Of a stretch of DNA of 39,217 nucleotides, positions 1-7,307 are shown in pieces; within the stretch, counting starts at the first letter, position 1, and every line of letters starts with the position of its first letter. The notes under the pieces are model-generated. The model made no database searches and was not told the DNA's origin. It was given only the letters and a program-made list of their open reading frames with translations. Location: the NCBI GenBank assembly GCA_944392765.1, contig CALXXU010000019.1, positions 1-39,217 of the forward strand, given 5' to 3'. This stretch comes from an uncultured Anaerobiospirillum sp. GTDB lineage: Bacteria > Pseudomonadota > Gammaproteobacteria > Enterobacterales > Succinivibrionaceae. The translations under genes and the position numbers were made by a program.

Positions 1-513
1 GACATCAGCGGCAATAACGAAGAGGCACAACGGCTTATGCCGCAAGTCTGTGCCGATCTGAGGGCACAGCTTAGCCCCGATTTTCCGCACAACTTCAACT
101 TTGATGAGCAGCCATTTTTGGTACAAAAGCTGGACTACCACCAGGAACTGCCTCACGCCCAAAAGCCCCAGCTCCTACAATTCTATGCCATAGCTGACCT
201 CCAGGTAGCAGCCCAAGAGATTGCGCAATCAGAGCAAGAGCAAAACTTCTCCCCAAGCCAAGCCCTCACTGATGCTCTGATCGGCAACATCTCCATTGTT
301 GGTACCACGCTGCATGAAGATGAAGCTTCCGATCTGCCGAACGCTTTGATCTGCCTGTGGAATATCGCCAACATGTTACAGCGCAAGGAAGATTACTACA
401 CTAGCGGCCAAGGCTATCGCAGCATTCACAGCGACGGCATCAATCGAGCGCTGCAAGCGATTGCGACCATCTCGGCCCTAACCCCGCAATGTGATGATCA
501 GTACGCAGACTGA
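1..513 (+). CDS. C-terminal part of transposase-like paralogue family protein (5' truncated by window edge)
   Basis: The frame is open from the first base, so this is the last ~170 residues of a gene that starts outside the window. It is not a recognised named family. It aligns by eye with the C-terminal part of the product of 1146-2297: a hydrophobic strand (SIVGTTL here, VLGSTI there) followed about 45 residues later by a Gly-containing motif (YTSGQGYRSI here, FTNGHGFHTV there). In IS4/IS1634-type transposases this region holds the TTxxLS..EI..Y..R..IE segment, but no Tyr-Arg-Glu signature is visible here. It is therefore probably a transposase-derived relative without a complete active site (inference). 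The TGA stop lies inside the left target-site duplication of the MITE-like element that follows. Confidence 0.6.
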   Translation, partial: DISGNNEEAQRLMPQVCADLRAQLSPDFPHNFNFDEQPFLVQKLDYHQELPHAQKPQLLQFYAIADLQVAAQEIAQSEQEQNFSPSQALTDALIGNISIVGTTLHEDEASDLPNALICLWNIANMLQRKEDYYTSGQGYRSIHSDGINRALQAIATISALTPQCDDQYAD

Positions 514-690
514 CCCTTAATTTCCTACAGTTTTCAGACTAGAGACCAAAAACGCTGATTTTAAGCCATTTTGCACCAAAAAGCGTTTCTAAGTTTTAAA
601 CTAGAACTTGAACGAAAAAATGGGCATAAAGCCTTATGGAATCATGGTTCTAGGCTTCGAGTCTGAAAACCGTGGGAAATTAAGGCTGAC
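510..690. mobile_element. MITE-like element (515-685) with 26-bp inverted repeats and 5-bp target duplication
   Basis: Bases 515-540 and 660-685 are inverted repeats matching at 24 of 26 positions (outer end CCTTAATTTCC). Directly outside, CTGAC occurs at 510-514 and again at 686-690, as expected for a 5-bp target-site duplication. The element is 171 bp and has no coding capacity, so it would need a transposase supplied in trans. Its interior also holds AAACGCT/AGCGTTT arms and could fold extensively as RNA. The insertion split the sequence at the TGA stop of the upstream gene; the duplication recreated that stop, so the reading frame was not changed. IS4- and IS1634-type elements can leave target duplications of about this length, but the family of origin cannot be fixed from the ends alone. 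Confidence 0.8.
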
Positions 691-720
691 ATGTGCTCAT
701 TAATGATGGCATCCCACTAA

Positions 721-755
721 CTTCGTCCGAACAAGCTTCGTCTGAACAAGCTTCG
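721..755. repeat. 15-bp tandem repeat (2 copies plus partial)
   Basis: CTTCGTCYGAACAAG occurs at 721-735 and 736-750, with a partial third copy (CTTCG) from 751. It lies between the MITE-like element and the ribosome binding site of the small remnant ORF at 793. Confidence 0.7.
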
Positions 756-792
756 AGCGCCTGAGCTGCGACCCAACCAATAAGGAGCGTCT

Positions 793-1018
793 ATGCAAAT
801 GGAACAGGCATCACGTAAATCAAGTCACGTATTTGGCACCAATATGGCCGATTTGGACCTCTCGAATCTGAGCGATATGCTCAAAGCCTATTGGTCGACG
901 GCTGTTTACTTCATGATGCAAGAAAAGGACTTTGCCAGAGGGGTAAGTTACAGCATGCTTTCAGCAAGCAGCTCGACATGACCATTCGAGGCTGTGTTGC
1001 TCTGGCCATCTTAACATT
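793..1018 (+). pseudogene. Frameshifted C-terminal remnant of transposase-like paralogue
   Basis: A 62-residue frame runs 793-981 behind a good Shine-Dalgarno (AAGGAG, 5-nt spacing). Its segment DLSNLSDMLKAYWSTA resembles TSLDVATMLNAYWERV in the 522-residue member of the cluster. In that member and the 915-residue member, this segment is followed about 35 residues later by TFMGCLF or TFMGRLF. Here the continuation is found only in another frame: reading from about 950 gives QHAFSKQLDMTIRGCVALAIL and then a stop at 1016-1018. The simplest reading is a truncated, frameshifted copy of the family C-terminus. The intact ribosome binding site means a short peptide might still be made. Confidence 0.55.
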
Positions 1019-1145
1019 CACCCGCTAAACCCAAGAAAGGCTGACCGAGGCAAGCTTGGGAAAATGTTTTGAGCGGCTTTTTTCACCTATTGCCGCCCCC
1101 CTGTCCTACAATAGCTGAGTTGACTTAACGAACAAGGGGCTAATC

Positions 1146-2297
1146 ATGAGTGATGCGTTTTACTATCCCTACCCTGATGTCACCAAAGTTTTCGACCAAG
1201 ACAAGGTTCAGCTACTGCTAGGCTTTGGGACCCAAGAGCTTGAGCAGCACTTCCTGCACGGCAGTATTGAAGAGCTCGACGCCATTAGCGCCCAGCTCTT
1301 AGCCCTTTGTCCGCTCAATGAACCCCACCACTTTAAACTCTGCGTCTTAGATCTGGCCAACTTGAGGGCCGAGTGCCACACGGACTGGGTTCACCATGAA
1401 CCGCAGCTCTATGTCATGCTGCTGGATGCGAGCGATGAATCCTGGCGCTACGTCGCCCCCTACGAGGGCAAGCGCGATAATGCCCGCGATTTTCTCAATA
1501 ACGTGCGCAAGGTGCAGGACTATCTTGCTCAAGTCTATGACTTAAGTCAGCCCCACCTGCGTTATTACGCTACGCCCGACCTCATTATTGGCCAACGGCA
1601 GGATGATCTTAGCTTCTTAGAGCAGCTGATCGCTGCCAACTATGACTGCGTGGTCGACTTTCAAGAAGGCAGTACCATTGCCCATGACATCAAGATCTGG
1701 AGCCTCATGTTAGATTTTCTTGACCCCGTGATGGCGCATCCTACCCCTGAAGTACGCGATAAAGTTGCCATCAGGGAGGTGCCCCGCTCAATGCAGCCCC
1801 AGCTCCACGTCAATGAGCAAAAAACTTCACTTAATCTCAACATCTTTATTGGCCCGCTCGACATTGAGGAGTTAAGGCCGCACTTCCAGCGGGTGGCCGA
1901 TATTATGATTGAATGCGGCGAGCAAGACCCGAGCACTATCAACGCAATCAGCGCTGACTACCATCTCGAGTTTTCCTTGGTGACCCGTTACTTCGCAGCT
2001 GACGGCACGGTTCATTTTGAACGCAACGATGATGCCATTGATCTTGCGTCCTGCCTGGGGGCGCTGATGGTGCTGGGCAGCACTATCAAAAAACAAGAAC
2101 CATACAATATCTACTGCAACTGCATGCTCGCGCAGAACCTGGCTTACACCTTGGCTCATGAAGAGGAAGTGTTCACCAATGGCCATGGCTTTCATACGGT
2201 GGAGCCTGAGACCTTGCTGAAGCTGCTCAAGATCCTCTCTATTTGCAACAATTTGGAAATTATGGGCTGCCTCAAGGAGGAAGAAAAAGCCGATTAA
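1146..2297 (+). CDS. Transposase-like paralogue, 383 aa, second catalytic Asp replaced
   Basis: Start ATG has AAGGGG six bases upstream. The protein lacks the N-terminal beta module of the larger members and begins directly with the domain preceding the first catalytic-like strand (KLCVLDLANL, Asp69). Region 60-130 is close to that of the next gene: both have DLANL or DVANL, then YEGKRD or FEGKQD, then NVRKVQ. The two look like tandem duplicates. In the 522- and 915-residue relatives the next strand is PLITYD; here it is PDLIIGQ, so the Asp of a putative DDE triad is Gln150. No Y..R..E helix is recognisable near the C-terminus. Known: IS4/IS1634 transposases need all three acidic residues. 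Inference: this copy cannot transpose and is either decaying or reused. No pathway can be assigned. Confidence 0.75.
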   Translation: MSDAFYYPYPDVTKVFDQDKVQLLLGFGTQELEQHFLHGSIEELDAISAQLLALCPLNEPHHFKLCVLDLANLRAECHTDWVHHEPQLYVMLLDASDESWRYVAPYEGKRDNARDFLNNVRKVQDYLAQVYDLSQPHLRYYATPDLIIGQRQDDLSFLEQLIAANYDCVVDFQEGSTIAHDIKIWSLMLDFLDPVMAHPTPEVRDKVAIREVPRSMQPQLHVNEQKTSLNLNIFIGPLDIEELRPHFQRVADIMIECGEQDPSTINAISADYHLEFSLVTRYFAADGTVHFERNDDAIDLASCLGALMVLGSTIKKQEPYNIYCNCMLAQNLAYTLAHEEEVFTNGHGFHTVEPETLLKLLKILSICNNLEIMGCLKEEEKAD

Positions 2298-2316
2298 GCG
2301 GCCTCAAGCCCGCCCG

Positions 2317-2370
2317 CAGCCGCCAAGCCCCCAGCAGCCGCCAAGCCCCCAGCAGCCGCCAGGCGCCCGG
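2317..2370. repeat. 18-bp tandem repeat, three copies
   Basis: CAGCCGCCAAGCCCCCAG is present twice without change (2317-2334, 2335-2352), followed by a diverged third copy (2353-2370). It lies in the GC-rich spacer between the two closest paralogues, just after the stop at 2297. Confidence 0.8.
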
Positions 2371-2470
2371 CACCGCCCCCTGTGGGCTGGCGCCACGCCA
2401 CTGAAGGACCCAAGTGCGAAAATAGGAGCTCTGCTGCATCAAGGGCTATGTTACGCCGCCTTGAGCAAGC

Positions 2471-2476
2471 TATAAT
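2471..2476 (+). promoter_or_regulatory. Candidate -10 box for the 2508 gene
   Basis: A perfect TATAAT lies 31 bases before the ATG at 2508. There is no good -35 hexamer at 16-18 bases upstream, so activation or a different spacing would be needed. Weak evidence on its own. Confidence 0.35.
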
Positions 2477-2507
2477 CGGGGCATGTCTTTTTCAAGTGAG
2501 GTAAATT

Positions 2508-3632
2508 ATGGATTTTACGCTCGGCTCAAAACCTAGTACTTTAGAGATGCCTTTTAATGAGAAATTGCTCCAAGAACGACTTGGTTACGATGCAGCGGGC
2601 ATCATCAAGTACTTAGGCCCCGTGTCACAGCGCGAGGCCGATGAGTTCTGGGCGCATATCTTAAGCCAAAAGACGCCTCTTATCCCCCATGGCCTCAAGC
2701 TCTATGCCCTTGATGTCGCCAATCTCGACGTCGAGCTCCATGGCTTTGCCGCTACCCATCAACCTGATGTCTATATGTTCTTGGCTGATAGCGTTTATCA
2801 TACCCCGCGCTATCTGCATCATTTTGAGGGCAAGCAAGACGTTGCCGCCAACTACTTAACCAATGTGCGCAAGGTGCAGCAATTTATCGCGCGTCACGCT
2901 CGTATCCGCCGTCCTCAAGATCAAGCAAACGCTCAGCCGGTCTTGATCTTCACTAAGCACGCTGATCGTCTTAACTATTTAGAACAAATGACCGCTGCAG
3001 GCTTTGACCTCATGATTGACTTTCACCAAGGCTGCACTGTGGCTATTGCCGCCACCAAAGCAGCGCTCAAGTACTTAAAAAAGGACGAGCGCGCTCCCAT
3101 TGAACTGCCGCCTGAAGAAAGCGTAATGTTGAAGATTAAGGGCAAAAGAGTCCCCCTTAAGACTTGGGTTAGCATCAACCCGGAAGTGTTCCAAACAAAG
3201 CTTGCAGAGTTCCAAGGCCTTGCACACAAGCAGCTGAAATCCTACCAGCTCGATCCTAACAATCCGCAACGCATCATCAACGAATTTGGCTATTCATACC
3301 AATTCGTCAAAGAACAAACCAAAGCCAACGGCACTACCAAATATGTGATCGACGAGGAGGCAGTGCGCGAAGCCGCCGCGATTCATACCAGCATCACTGT
3401 AGCAACCACCATCAGCGACTGCACCTACCTCGAGGCATTTGGGGCGGTCCTCTCCCCTTTTGCGATGGCGCAGCTATTGCGCGAACAAGAGGAAGAGGTG
3501 GCCCCAAACTTTAAATGCCACGGCTATTACGATATGCCTAAGCAGGCCGTGCGCAATTTAATCCAAGCCCAAGCCTTTTTCTCGCTGATTTCGGGCACTG
3601 AATGTGTCAATCCGTCGTTCCTCACGCCCTAG
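2508..3632 (+). CDS. Transposase-like paralogue, 374 aa, second catalytic Asp replaced
   Basis: ATG start with GAGG six bases upstream. The protein has the same layout as its left neighbour (1146-2297), with clear similarity through residues 62-172. The first acidic position is kept (LYALDVANL, Asp69). The second is lost: the strand reads PVLIFTK, with Lys150 where the 522- and 915-residue members have Asp. After residue 280 it keeps the VATTIS strand and a CHGYYDMP motif matching YTSGQGYRSI in the first gene, but the Y..R..E helix of IS4/IS1634 transposases is missing. Not assignable to a named family with certainty. Probably an inactive transposase derivative that arose by tandem duplication. 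Confidence 0.75.
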   Translation: MDFTLGSKPSTLEMPFNEKLLQERLGYDAAGIIKYLGPVSQREADEFWAHILSQKTPLIPHGLKLYALDVANLDVELHGFAATHQPDVYMFLADSVYHTPRYLHHFEGKQDVAANYLTNVRKVQQFIARHARIRRPQDQANAQPVLIFTKHADRLNYLEQMTAAGFDLMIDFHQGCTVAIAATKAALKYLKKDERAPIELPPEESVMLKIKGKRVPLKTWVSINPEVFQTKLAEFQGLAHKQLKSYQLDPNNPQRIINEFGYSYQFVKEQTKANGTTKYVIDEEAVREAAAIHTSITVATTISDCTYLEAFGAVLSPFAMAQLLREQEEEVAPNFKCHGYYDMPKQAVRNLIQAQAFFSLISGTECVNPSFLTP

Positions 3633-3960
3633 CATTAACCCCAATTGTAAGTGAGGTCAGCCATGCTTTTTGTCCCCATGCTCCCGGTAGATAGCACTAA
3701 GCGCAGGCCATGCGGCTCGGATCAGTTGGGGCTAATGACCCCAAGCGATAAAATACGGCACGAAGCAAGGACTGTTCATAACCAGAGCAGCTACGCCCAC
3801 GACTGGCACCGAGCAATCAGAACCAAGGTACTGCAGCCCCAGACGGTATGCTCACCCTGGTTCAATTTAGAGAGCACTGTCCCTGCATATATGCGCTTTT
3901 AGCGCACGGCGCTGACCACCTGGAACCGACTAACACCTAGAACCTAGAGGAGCCCTTTCT
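3633..3960. other. Spacer without a convincing gene
   Basis: A 79-codon frame starting at ATG 3663 has a plausible GAGG six bases upstream, but its composition is unlike its neighbours and it resembles nothing I know. Two small hairpins are visible: TTGGGG/CCCCAA around 3725-3744, and TGCGC-tttta-GCGCA around 3891-3905, just upstream of the next gene's ribosome binding site. I do not call a gene here, though a very short peptide gene cannot be excluded. Confidence 0.4.
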
Positions 3961-6117
3961 ATGAGCACAAAAGAGCAGCCTATCTCCAACCTTGGCCTCT
4001 CGGGCTTCATTGCCCAGCGCGTGCAGCGCAAGGATGGCAGCTACCGCTGCACTTTGCGTTGCAAGCCTAAGGGCTCGGACAAATTCATCCCTGCAGGCAA
4101 GATCGACGAGGGTGAGTTTGGTGTAGTCATCTTCAGAGAAGAGTTTATCGCGCGCTTCCCTCAGCTCAAGGATGTAATCGTCATCCGCAAGCCCGATCGC
4201 AGCTACGTCTATTGCAGCGCCGCCGAACCAGCAAGCGTAGCAGAGACCTGTGCTCCAGCGCCCGCACCTCAAGCTCAGCCCAAACCACAAAGTGCCGCCC
4301 CGACCTTACAACCAGGCGAGCATCCAATTGCTGAGCTGAACTTACCTGGTTTTATTGCCCAGCGCAACAAGCGCGCCGACGGCACCTATCGCTGCAGCTT
4401 ACGCTACAAGCTCAAGGGCACAACTAAGTGTCCAAGCGTAGGCAAGGTCGCGGGCAACGACGAGTTTGGCCCGATTATTTTCAACGACAGCTTTGTCGCG
4501 CTGTACCCTAAGCTCAAAGAGCTCACGGTTCTGCGCACCAGCGACCGAGGCTATGTCTACCTTGAAGGCGCCCTCAAGCTACCTGAGGACACTGCCAAGG
4601 CCCCTGCCGCTAAGCCTGCTACCAAGAAGGCTCCGACCAAGCCATCGGGCGCTAAGAGCGCTGCGGCCAAGCCTGCCGCCGCAAAGACCTCGGTCCCTAA
4701 GACTGATGCAAGCACAGCTAAGGATTCTAAGACTGTTGCGGCCCAGCCTGCGGCCGCAAAGACCTCGGCGGCCAAGGCTAGCGCTAAAACTGCCAGCGCG
4801 CAGAACGCTGAAGCTAAGCCTGCTGCGACTAAGCCAGCAGCTACTGCGACTAAGCCTGCTGCTACTGAGACAGCGGCCCCTGAAGCTCAGCCTCAGAACA
4901 CTAAGGCCCAGGTTAAACCTGTAGCTGGCACGCTCACGCTGGAGACGCTGCGCGCTCAGACTTCCTCTAACTTAAATGGCGGCCTGTACGGTAATGATGC
5001 TGCAAGCCAAAACCTGCCAGGCTTTTGGGTCAACTGTCCAGGTGAGCCAAGCGAGGCTGACGTCAAGGCCATTTTCGGCCGCTCGACAGCGGAGTTAGGC
5101 CAGCTGCTGGCTCAATTCAGCCCAGAGCAGACTGAGCAATTCTTCTTGGAGCAAATCAAGAGCAAGCAGCACGATCCTAAGCGCCGCTTGTTCTTGCTGA
5201 AGCTTGACCTCAATAATCTGCCGCAAGCACAGAGCTCTTCAGGGGCGCGTTCGGAGCAAGCGGCCCAGCCTTACCTGTTCTTAGCCGAAGATCAGTGGGC
5301 AGCACCGTGCTATGTCGGCGCCCCTCAAAGCAATGTCAGCTCTATTGAGGGCCTATGTGATGAAGCTGAACGCCTCTCAGATTTAGTGCAAGCAACGCGC
5401 GGCACCCCAGAGCCTGATGACAGTGATGAACAACGCGCTATCCGTCCGGTCTTACTGTTAGGCCCGAAATTCAGTGGCAAATCCGCCCTGACCTACTGTG
5501 CTGATGCCAACTTTGATTTGATCACTCAGCTTGACTCCAAGAGCGCAGTGGGGGCGTCAGCCCTGGATATGGCGGCCCGCTTTAATATCGTCAGCGCTCA
5601 AAACCGTATTGCGACCAATCCGCAGTGGCATCACTTAGCCCTGCCTCCGGCCACCGATCTCGAGCTTGAAGGCGAAGATGATACCATCTTGGTGCACTTA
5701 CACGTCTTGCTCAACAACCAAGGCTACGAAGCCACAATCAAGCGCTACACCCAAATGGCTCAGAGATTCATTAGGCATAAGCGCGCAGGCAGCACGCCTG
5801 ACGTTAATGATCTGCAATGCCTCAAGCTCAAGCTAGTTACGGCAAGTGGTGAGCAAAAGAGCTATCGGCTCAACACCAAGAACATTGAGCAACAAGCCTT
5901 GGCCCCTAACCTCGTGGTCTTAGGTACGACCATTGCCAACCTCACCGGGGGCGAGTTAGTACGCGGCGCCCAGATGCTGACTCACTATCCTCAGAGCCTG
6001 TCGGACTTTGCGCAGCGCGCCGAGCTCAAGTTTACGGGCGATCAAGGCTCTCGCCTGCTCTTAGCTTGGGCCCTTAACTACATTTTCAGCAACGAAGTAC
6101 GAGCCTTGCACCAATAA
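3961..6117 (+). CDS. Transposase-like paralogue, 718 aa, with two N-terminal beta modules
   Basis: ATG with GAGGAG eight bases upstream. Residues ~8-88 and ~120-202 are two copies of the family's N-terminal module: each has GFIAQR, then DGSYRC or DGTYRC, GKID or GKVA, EFG.(I/V)IF, (F/Y)P(Q/K)LK and a closing YVY strand. Residues ~205-320 are an Ala/Lys/Pro-rich linker with AKPAAAKTS-type repeats, probably disordered and basic. The C-terminal half follows the family layout: LFLLKLDLNNL (Asp416), YLFLAEDQ, and then PVLLLGPKFSGK where other members have the PLITYD strand, so the second acidic residue is lost. LVVLGTTIANL near the end matches the family's TT strand. The duplicated module suggests a binding role, for example to DNA (inference only). 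Confidence 0.75.
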   Translation: MSTKEQPISNLGLSGFIAQRVQRKDGSYRCTLRCKPKGSDKFIPAGKIDEGEFGVVIFREEFIARFPQLKDVIVIRKPDRSYVYCSAAEPASVAETCAPAPAPQAQPKPQSAAPTLQPGEHPIAELNLPGFIAQRNKRADGTYRCSLRYKLKGTTKCPSVGKVAGNDEFGPIIFNDSFVALYPKLKELTVLRTSDRGYVYLEGALKLPEDTAKAPAAKPATKKAPTKPSGAKSAAAKPAAAKTSVPKTDASTAKDSKTVAAQPAAAKTSAAKASAKTASAQNAEAKPAATKPAATATKPAATETAAPEAQPQNTKAQVKPVAGTLTLETLRAQTSSNLNGGLYGNDAASQNLPGFWVNCPGEPSEADVKAIFGRSTAELGQLLAQFSPEQTEQFFLEQIKSKQHDPKRRLFLLKLDLNNLPQAQSSSGARSEQAAQPYLFLAEDQWAAPCYVGAPQSNVSSIEGLCDEAERLSDLVQATRGTPEPDDSDEQRAIRPVLLLGPKFSGKSALTYCADANFDLITQLDSKSAVGASALDMAARFNIVSAQNRIATNPQWHHLALPPATDLELEGEDDTILVHLHVLLNNQGYEATIKRYTQMAQRFIRHKRAGSTPDVNDLQCLKLKLVTASGEQKSYRLNTKNIEQQALAPNLVVLGTTIANLTGGELVRGAQMLTHYPQSLSDFAQRAELKFTGDQGSRLLLAWALNYIFSNEVRALHQ

Positions 6118-6130
6118 TTAGGAGTCTCGA

Positions 6131-6211
6131 GTGAGCCGAATCAAAGAATTTCCGATCGCCCAATTAGGGATCCCGGCCTTAGTGACGCAGCGCTCCAAGC
6201 GTAAAGCCTAA
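6131..6211 (+). pseudogene. Truncated N-terminal module of the paralogue family (26 codons)
   Basis: A GTG start has AGGAG (6120-6124) six bases upstream. The 26-codon frame reads (V/M)SRIKEFPIAQLGIPALVTQR and then SKRKA before TAA. It matches the first 25 residues of the 718-residue protein just upstream (PISNLGLSGFIAQRVQRK) and then stops, so it is the stump of another family member. The TAA lies within a block of CCTAAG/CTTAGG repeats, which may mark the deletion junction. It starts 13 bases after the preceding stop and could still be translated as a leader-like peptide. Confidence 0.6.
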
Positions 6212-6282
6212 GATTATGCTTAGGTTCAGGCCGCAAGGCCTAAGCATGACACGAGGCCTAAGCATGACACGAGGCCTAGGCC
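6205..6282. repeat. Tandem 18-bp repeat and hairpins between paralogue stump and transporter
   Basis: GGCCTAAGCATGACACGA occurs twice in tandem (6237-6254, 6255-6272), followed by GGCCTAGG. Just before, CCTAAG-attatg-CTTAGG forms a hairpin, and CTTAGG at about 6219 can also pair with CCTAAG at about 6239. The cluster could form alternative hairpins in RNA and end or separate the upstream transcript. There is no U-tract, so it is not a standard terminator. Confidence 0.6.
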
Positions 6283-6359
6283 CGAAAGGGCACGCCATGC
6301 GCGCAAGTGCTGCTTCTAAGCTCCCAATGGCGCCCTGATTGAGAAAAGAGGATGAAGGC

Positions 6360-7286
6360 ATGTTCGCATTGCTCACATTGGCATTTTTTACGGGCTTTGT
6401 GATTCCGCTGCAAACGGCGGCCAATGGTAATTTGAAGCGCCAGATGCGCTCGCCGTTTCTTGCCTCCTGCATTAACTGCTCGGTTGGCGCTTGCGTGCTG
6501 ACCGTGCTGATCTTGGCCAGCGGTGAGAGCTTCTACCGGCCGCTTGATTTCCTCTTGAGCCTTGACTGGTGGCTGTACCTGTCTGGCCCCTTAGGGGCTG
6601 TCATCTTGATCGTGGCGATTGTGCTCAGCGCGCGCCTAGGTATGCTCGGCACCTCGCTTTCAACTATGACCGGCATGATGGTCTCAGGTCTGGTCTTTGA
6701 CGCCAATGGCTGGTTCAATCTGCAAGTTCATCCTTTCAGCGGCGCCCGCGCCTTAGCCTTGATCCTAATGCTCATCGGCCTGGCGATCGCGCTTAATCTG
6801 CCCAGCTACCTGCACAAACACGGCGCCAAGCTTTCCTTGGCCACGATAGGCTGGTTCTTGGTCGGCTGTGTCTCGGGCACCTTGCTCACCACTCAAGGCG
6901 CCATTAATGCTATCTTCCGCGTCGAAATCGGTTCGGTGCTGGTGTGCGCTTGGATCTCCATGATCCTCACCGCCCTAATCGTGCTCATCATCGCCTTGTG
7001 CCTACGGCACTCTCCTACACGAATCTTGGAGCTCCAGGTTAAGGGGCGCTATTGGATTTTCATCGGCGGCTTTATCGGCGCGACCACTATCATCGCAACT
7101 GCCCTCTTTGTGCCGCTAATCGGCGCGGGCACCACCATGACCTTAGGTGTGGCCGGTCAGCTGTGCTGTGCCATGCTGATGGACCACATTGGACTGTGGG
7201 AGGTTGAAGTCCGCCGTATTAGGATCACTCAAATTGTGGGCTTAATCTTAATCGTCGGCGCCGTCGCCCTGATCCGCCTACTCTAA
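6360..7286 (+). CDS. DMT-superfamily transporter, duplicated DUF606/YdcZ type
   Basis: The 308-residue protein is almost entirely hydrophobic, with about ten predicted membrane helices. It has two similar halves. The first has FTGFVIPLQTAANGNLKR..SPFLASCINCSVG; the second has LVGCVSGTLLTTQGAINAIF..GSVLVCAWISM. This is the pattern of the YdcZ/DUF606 branch of the drug/metabolite transporter superfamily; single-repeat members are ~150 residues, so this is the fused two-repeat form. The substrate is unknown. ATG 6360 is chosen over an upstream in-frame TTG (6339) because AAAGAGG lies about 8 bases before it and the first helix starts at once. The next gene begins 21 bases after the stop, so the two are probably co-transcribed. 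Confidence 0.8.
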   Translation: MFALLTLAFFTGFVIPLQTAANGNLKRQMRSPFLASCINCSVGACVLTVLILASGESFYRPLDFLLSLDWWLYLSGPLGAVILIVAIVLSARLGMLGTSLSTMTGMMVSGLVFDANGWFNLQVHPFSGARALALILMLIGLAIALNLPSYLHKHGAKLSLATIGWFLVGCVSGTLLTTQGAINAIFRVEIGSVLVCAWISMILTALIVLIIALCLRHSPTRILELQVKGRYWIFIGGFIGATTIIATALFVPLIGAGTTMTLGVAGQLCCAMLMDHIGLWEVEVRRIRITQIVGLILIVGAVALIRLL

Positions 7287-7307
7287 CCATTACTTAGGAG
7301 CCATACC

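Noticed and set aside
3651-3902. 83-codon frame between two paralogues
   Set aside because: A GAGG precedes ATG 3663, but the composition is unlike the neighbours, nothing is recognisable and hairpins interrupt the region. Kept only as a remark on the spacer.
4466-4924. 152-codon plus-strand frame rich in Leu and Arg inside the 718-aa gene
   Set aside because: It is the shifted frame of the Ala/Lys-rich linker coding region; its LRP-type composition is what such a repeat gives out of frame. No ribosome binding site or family motif.
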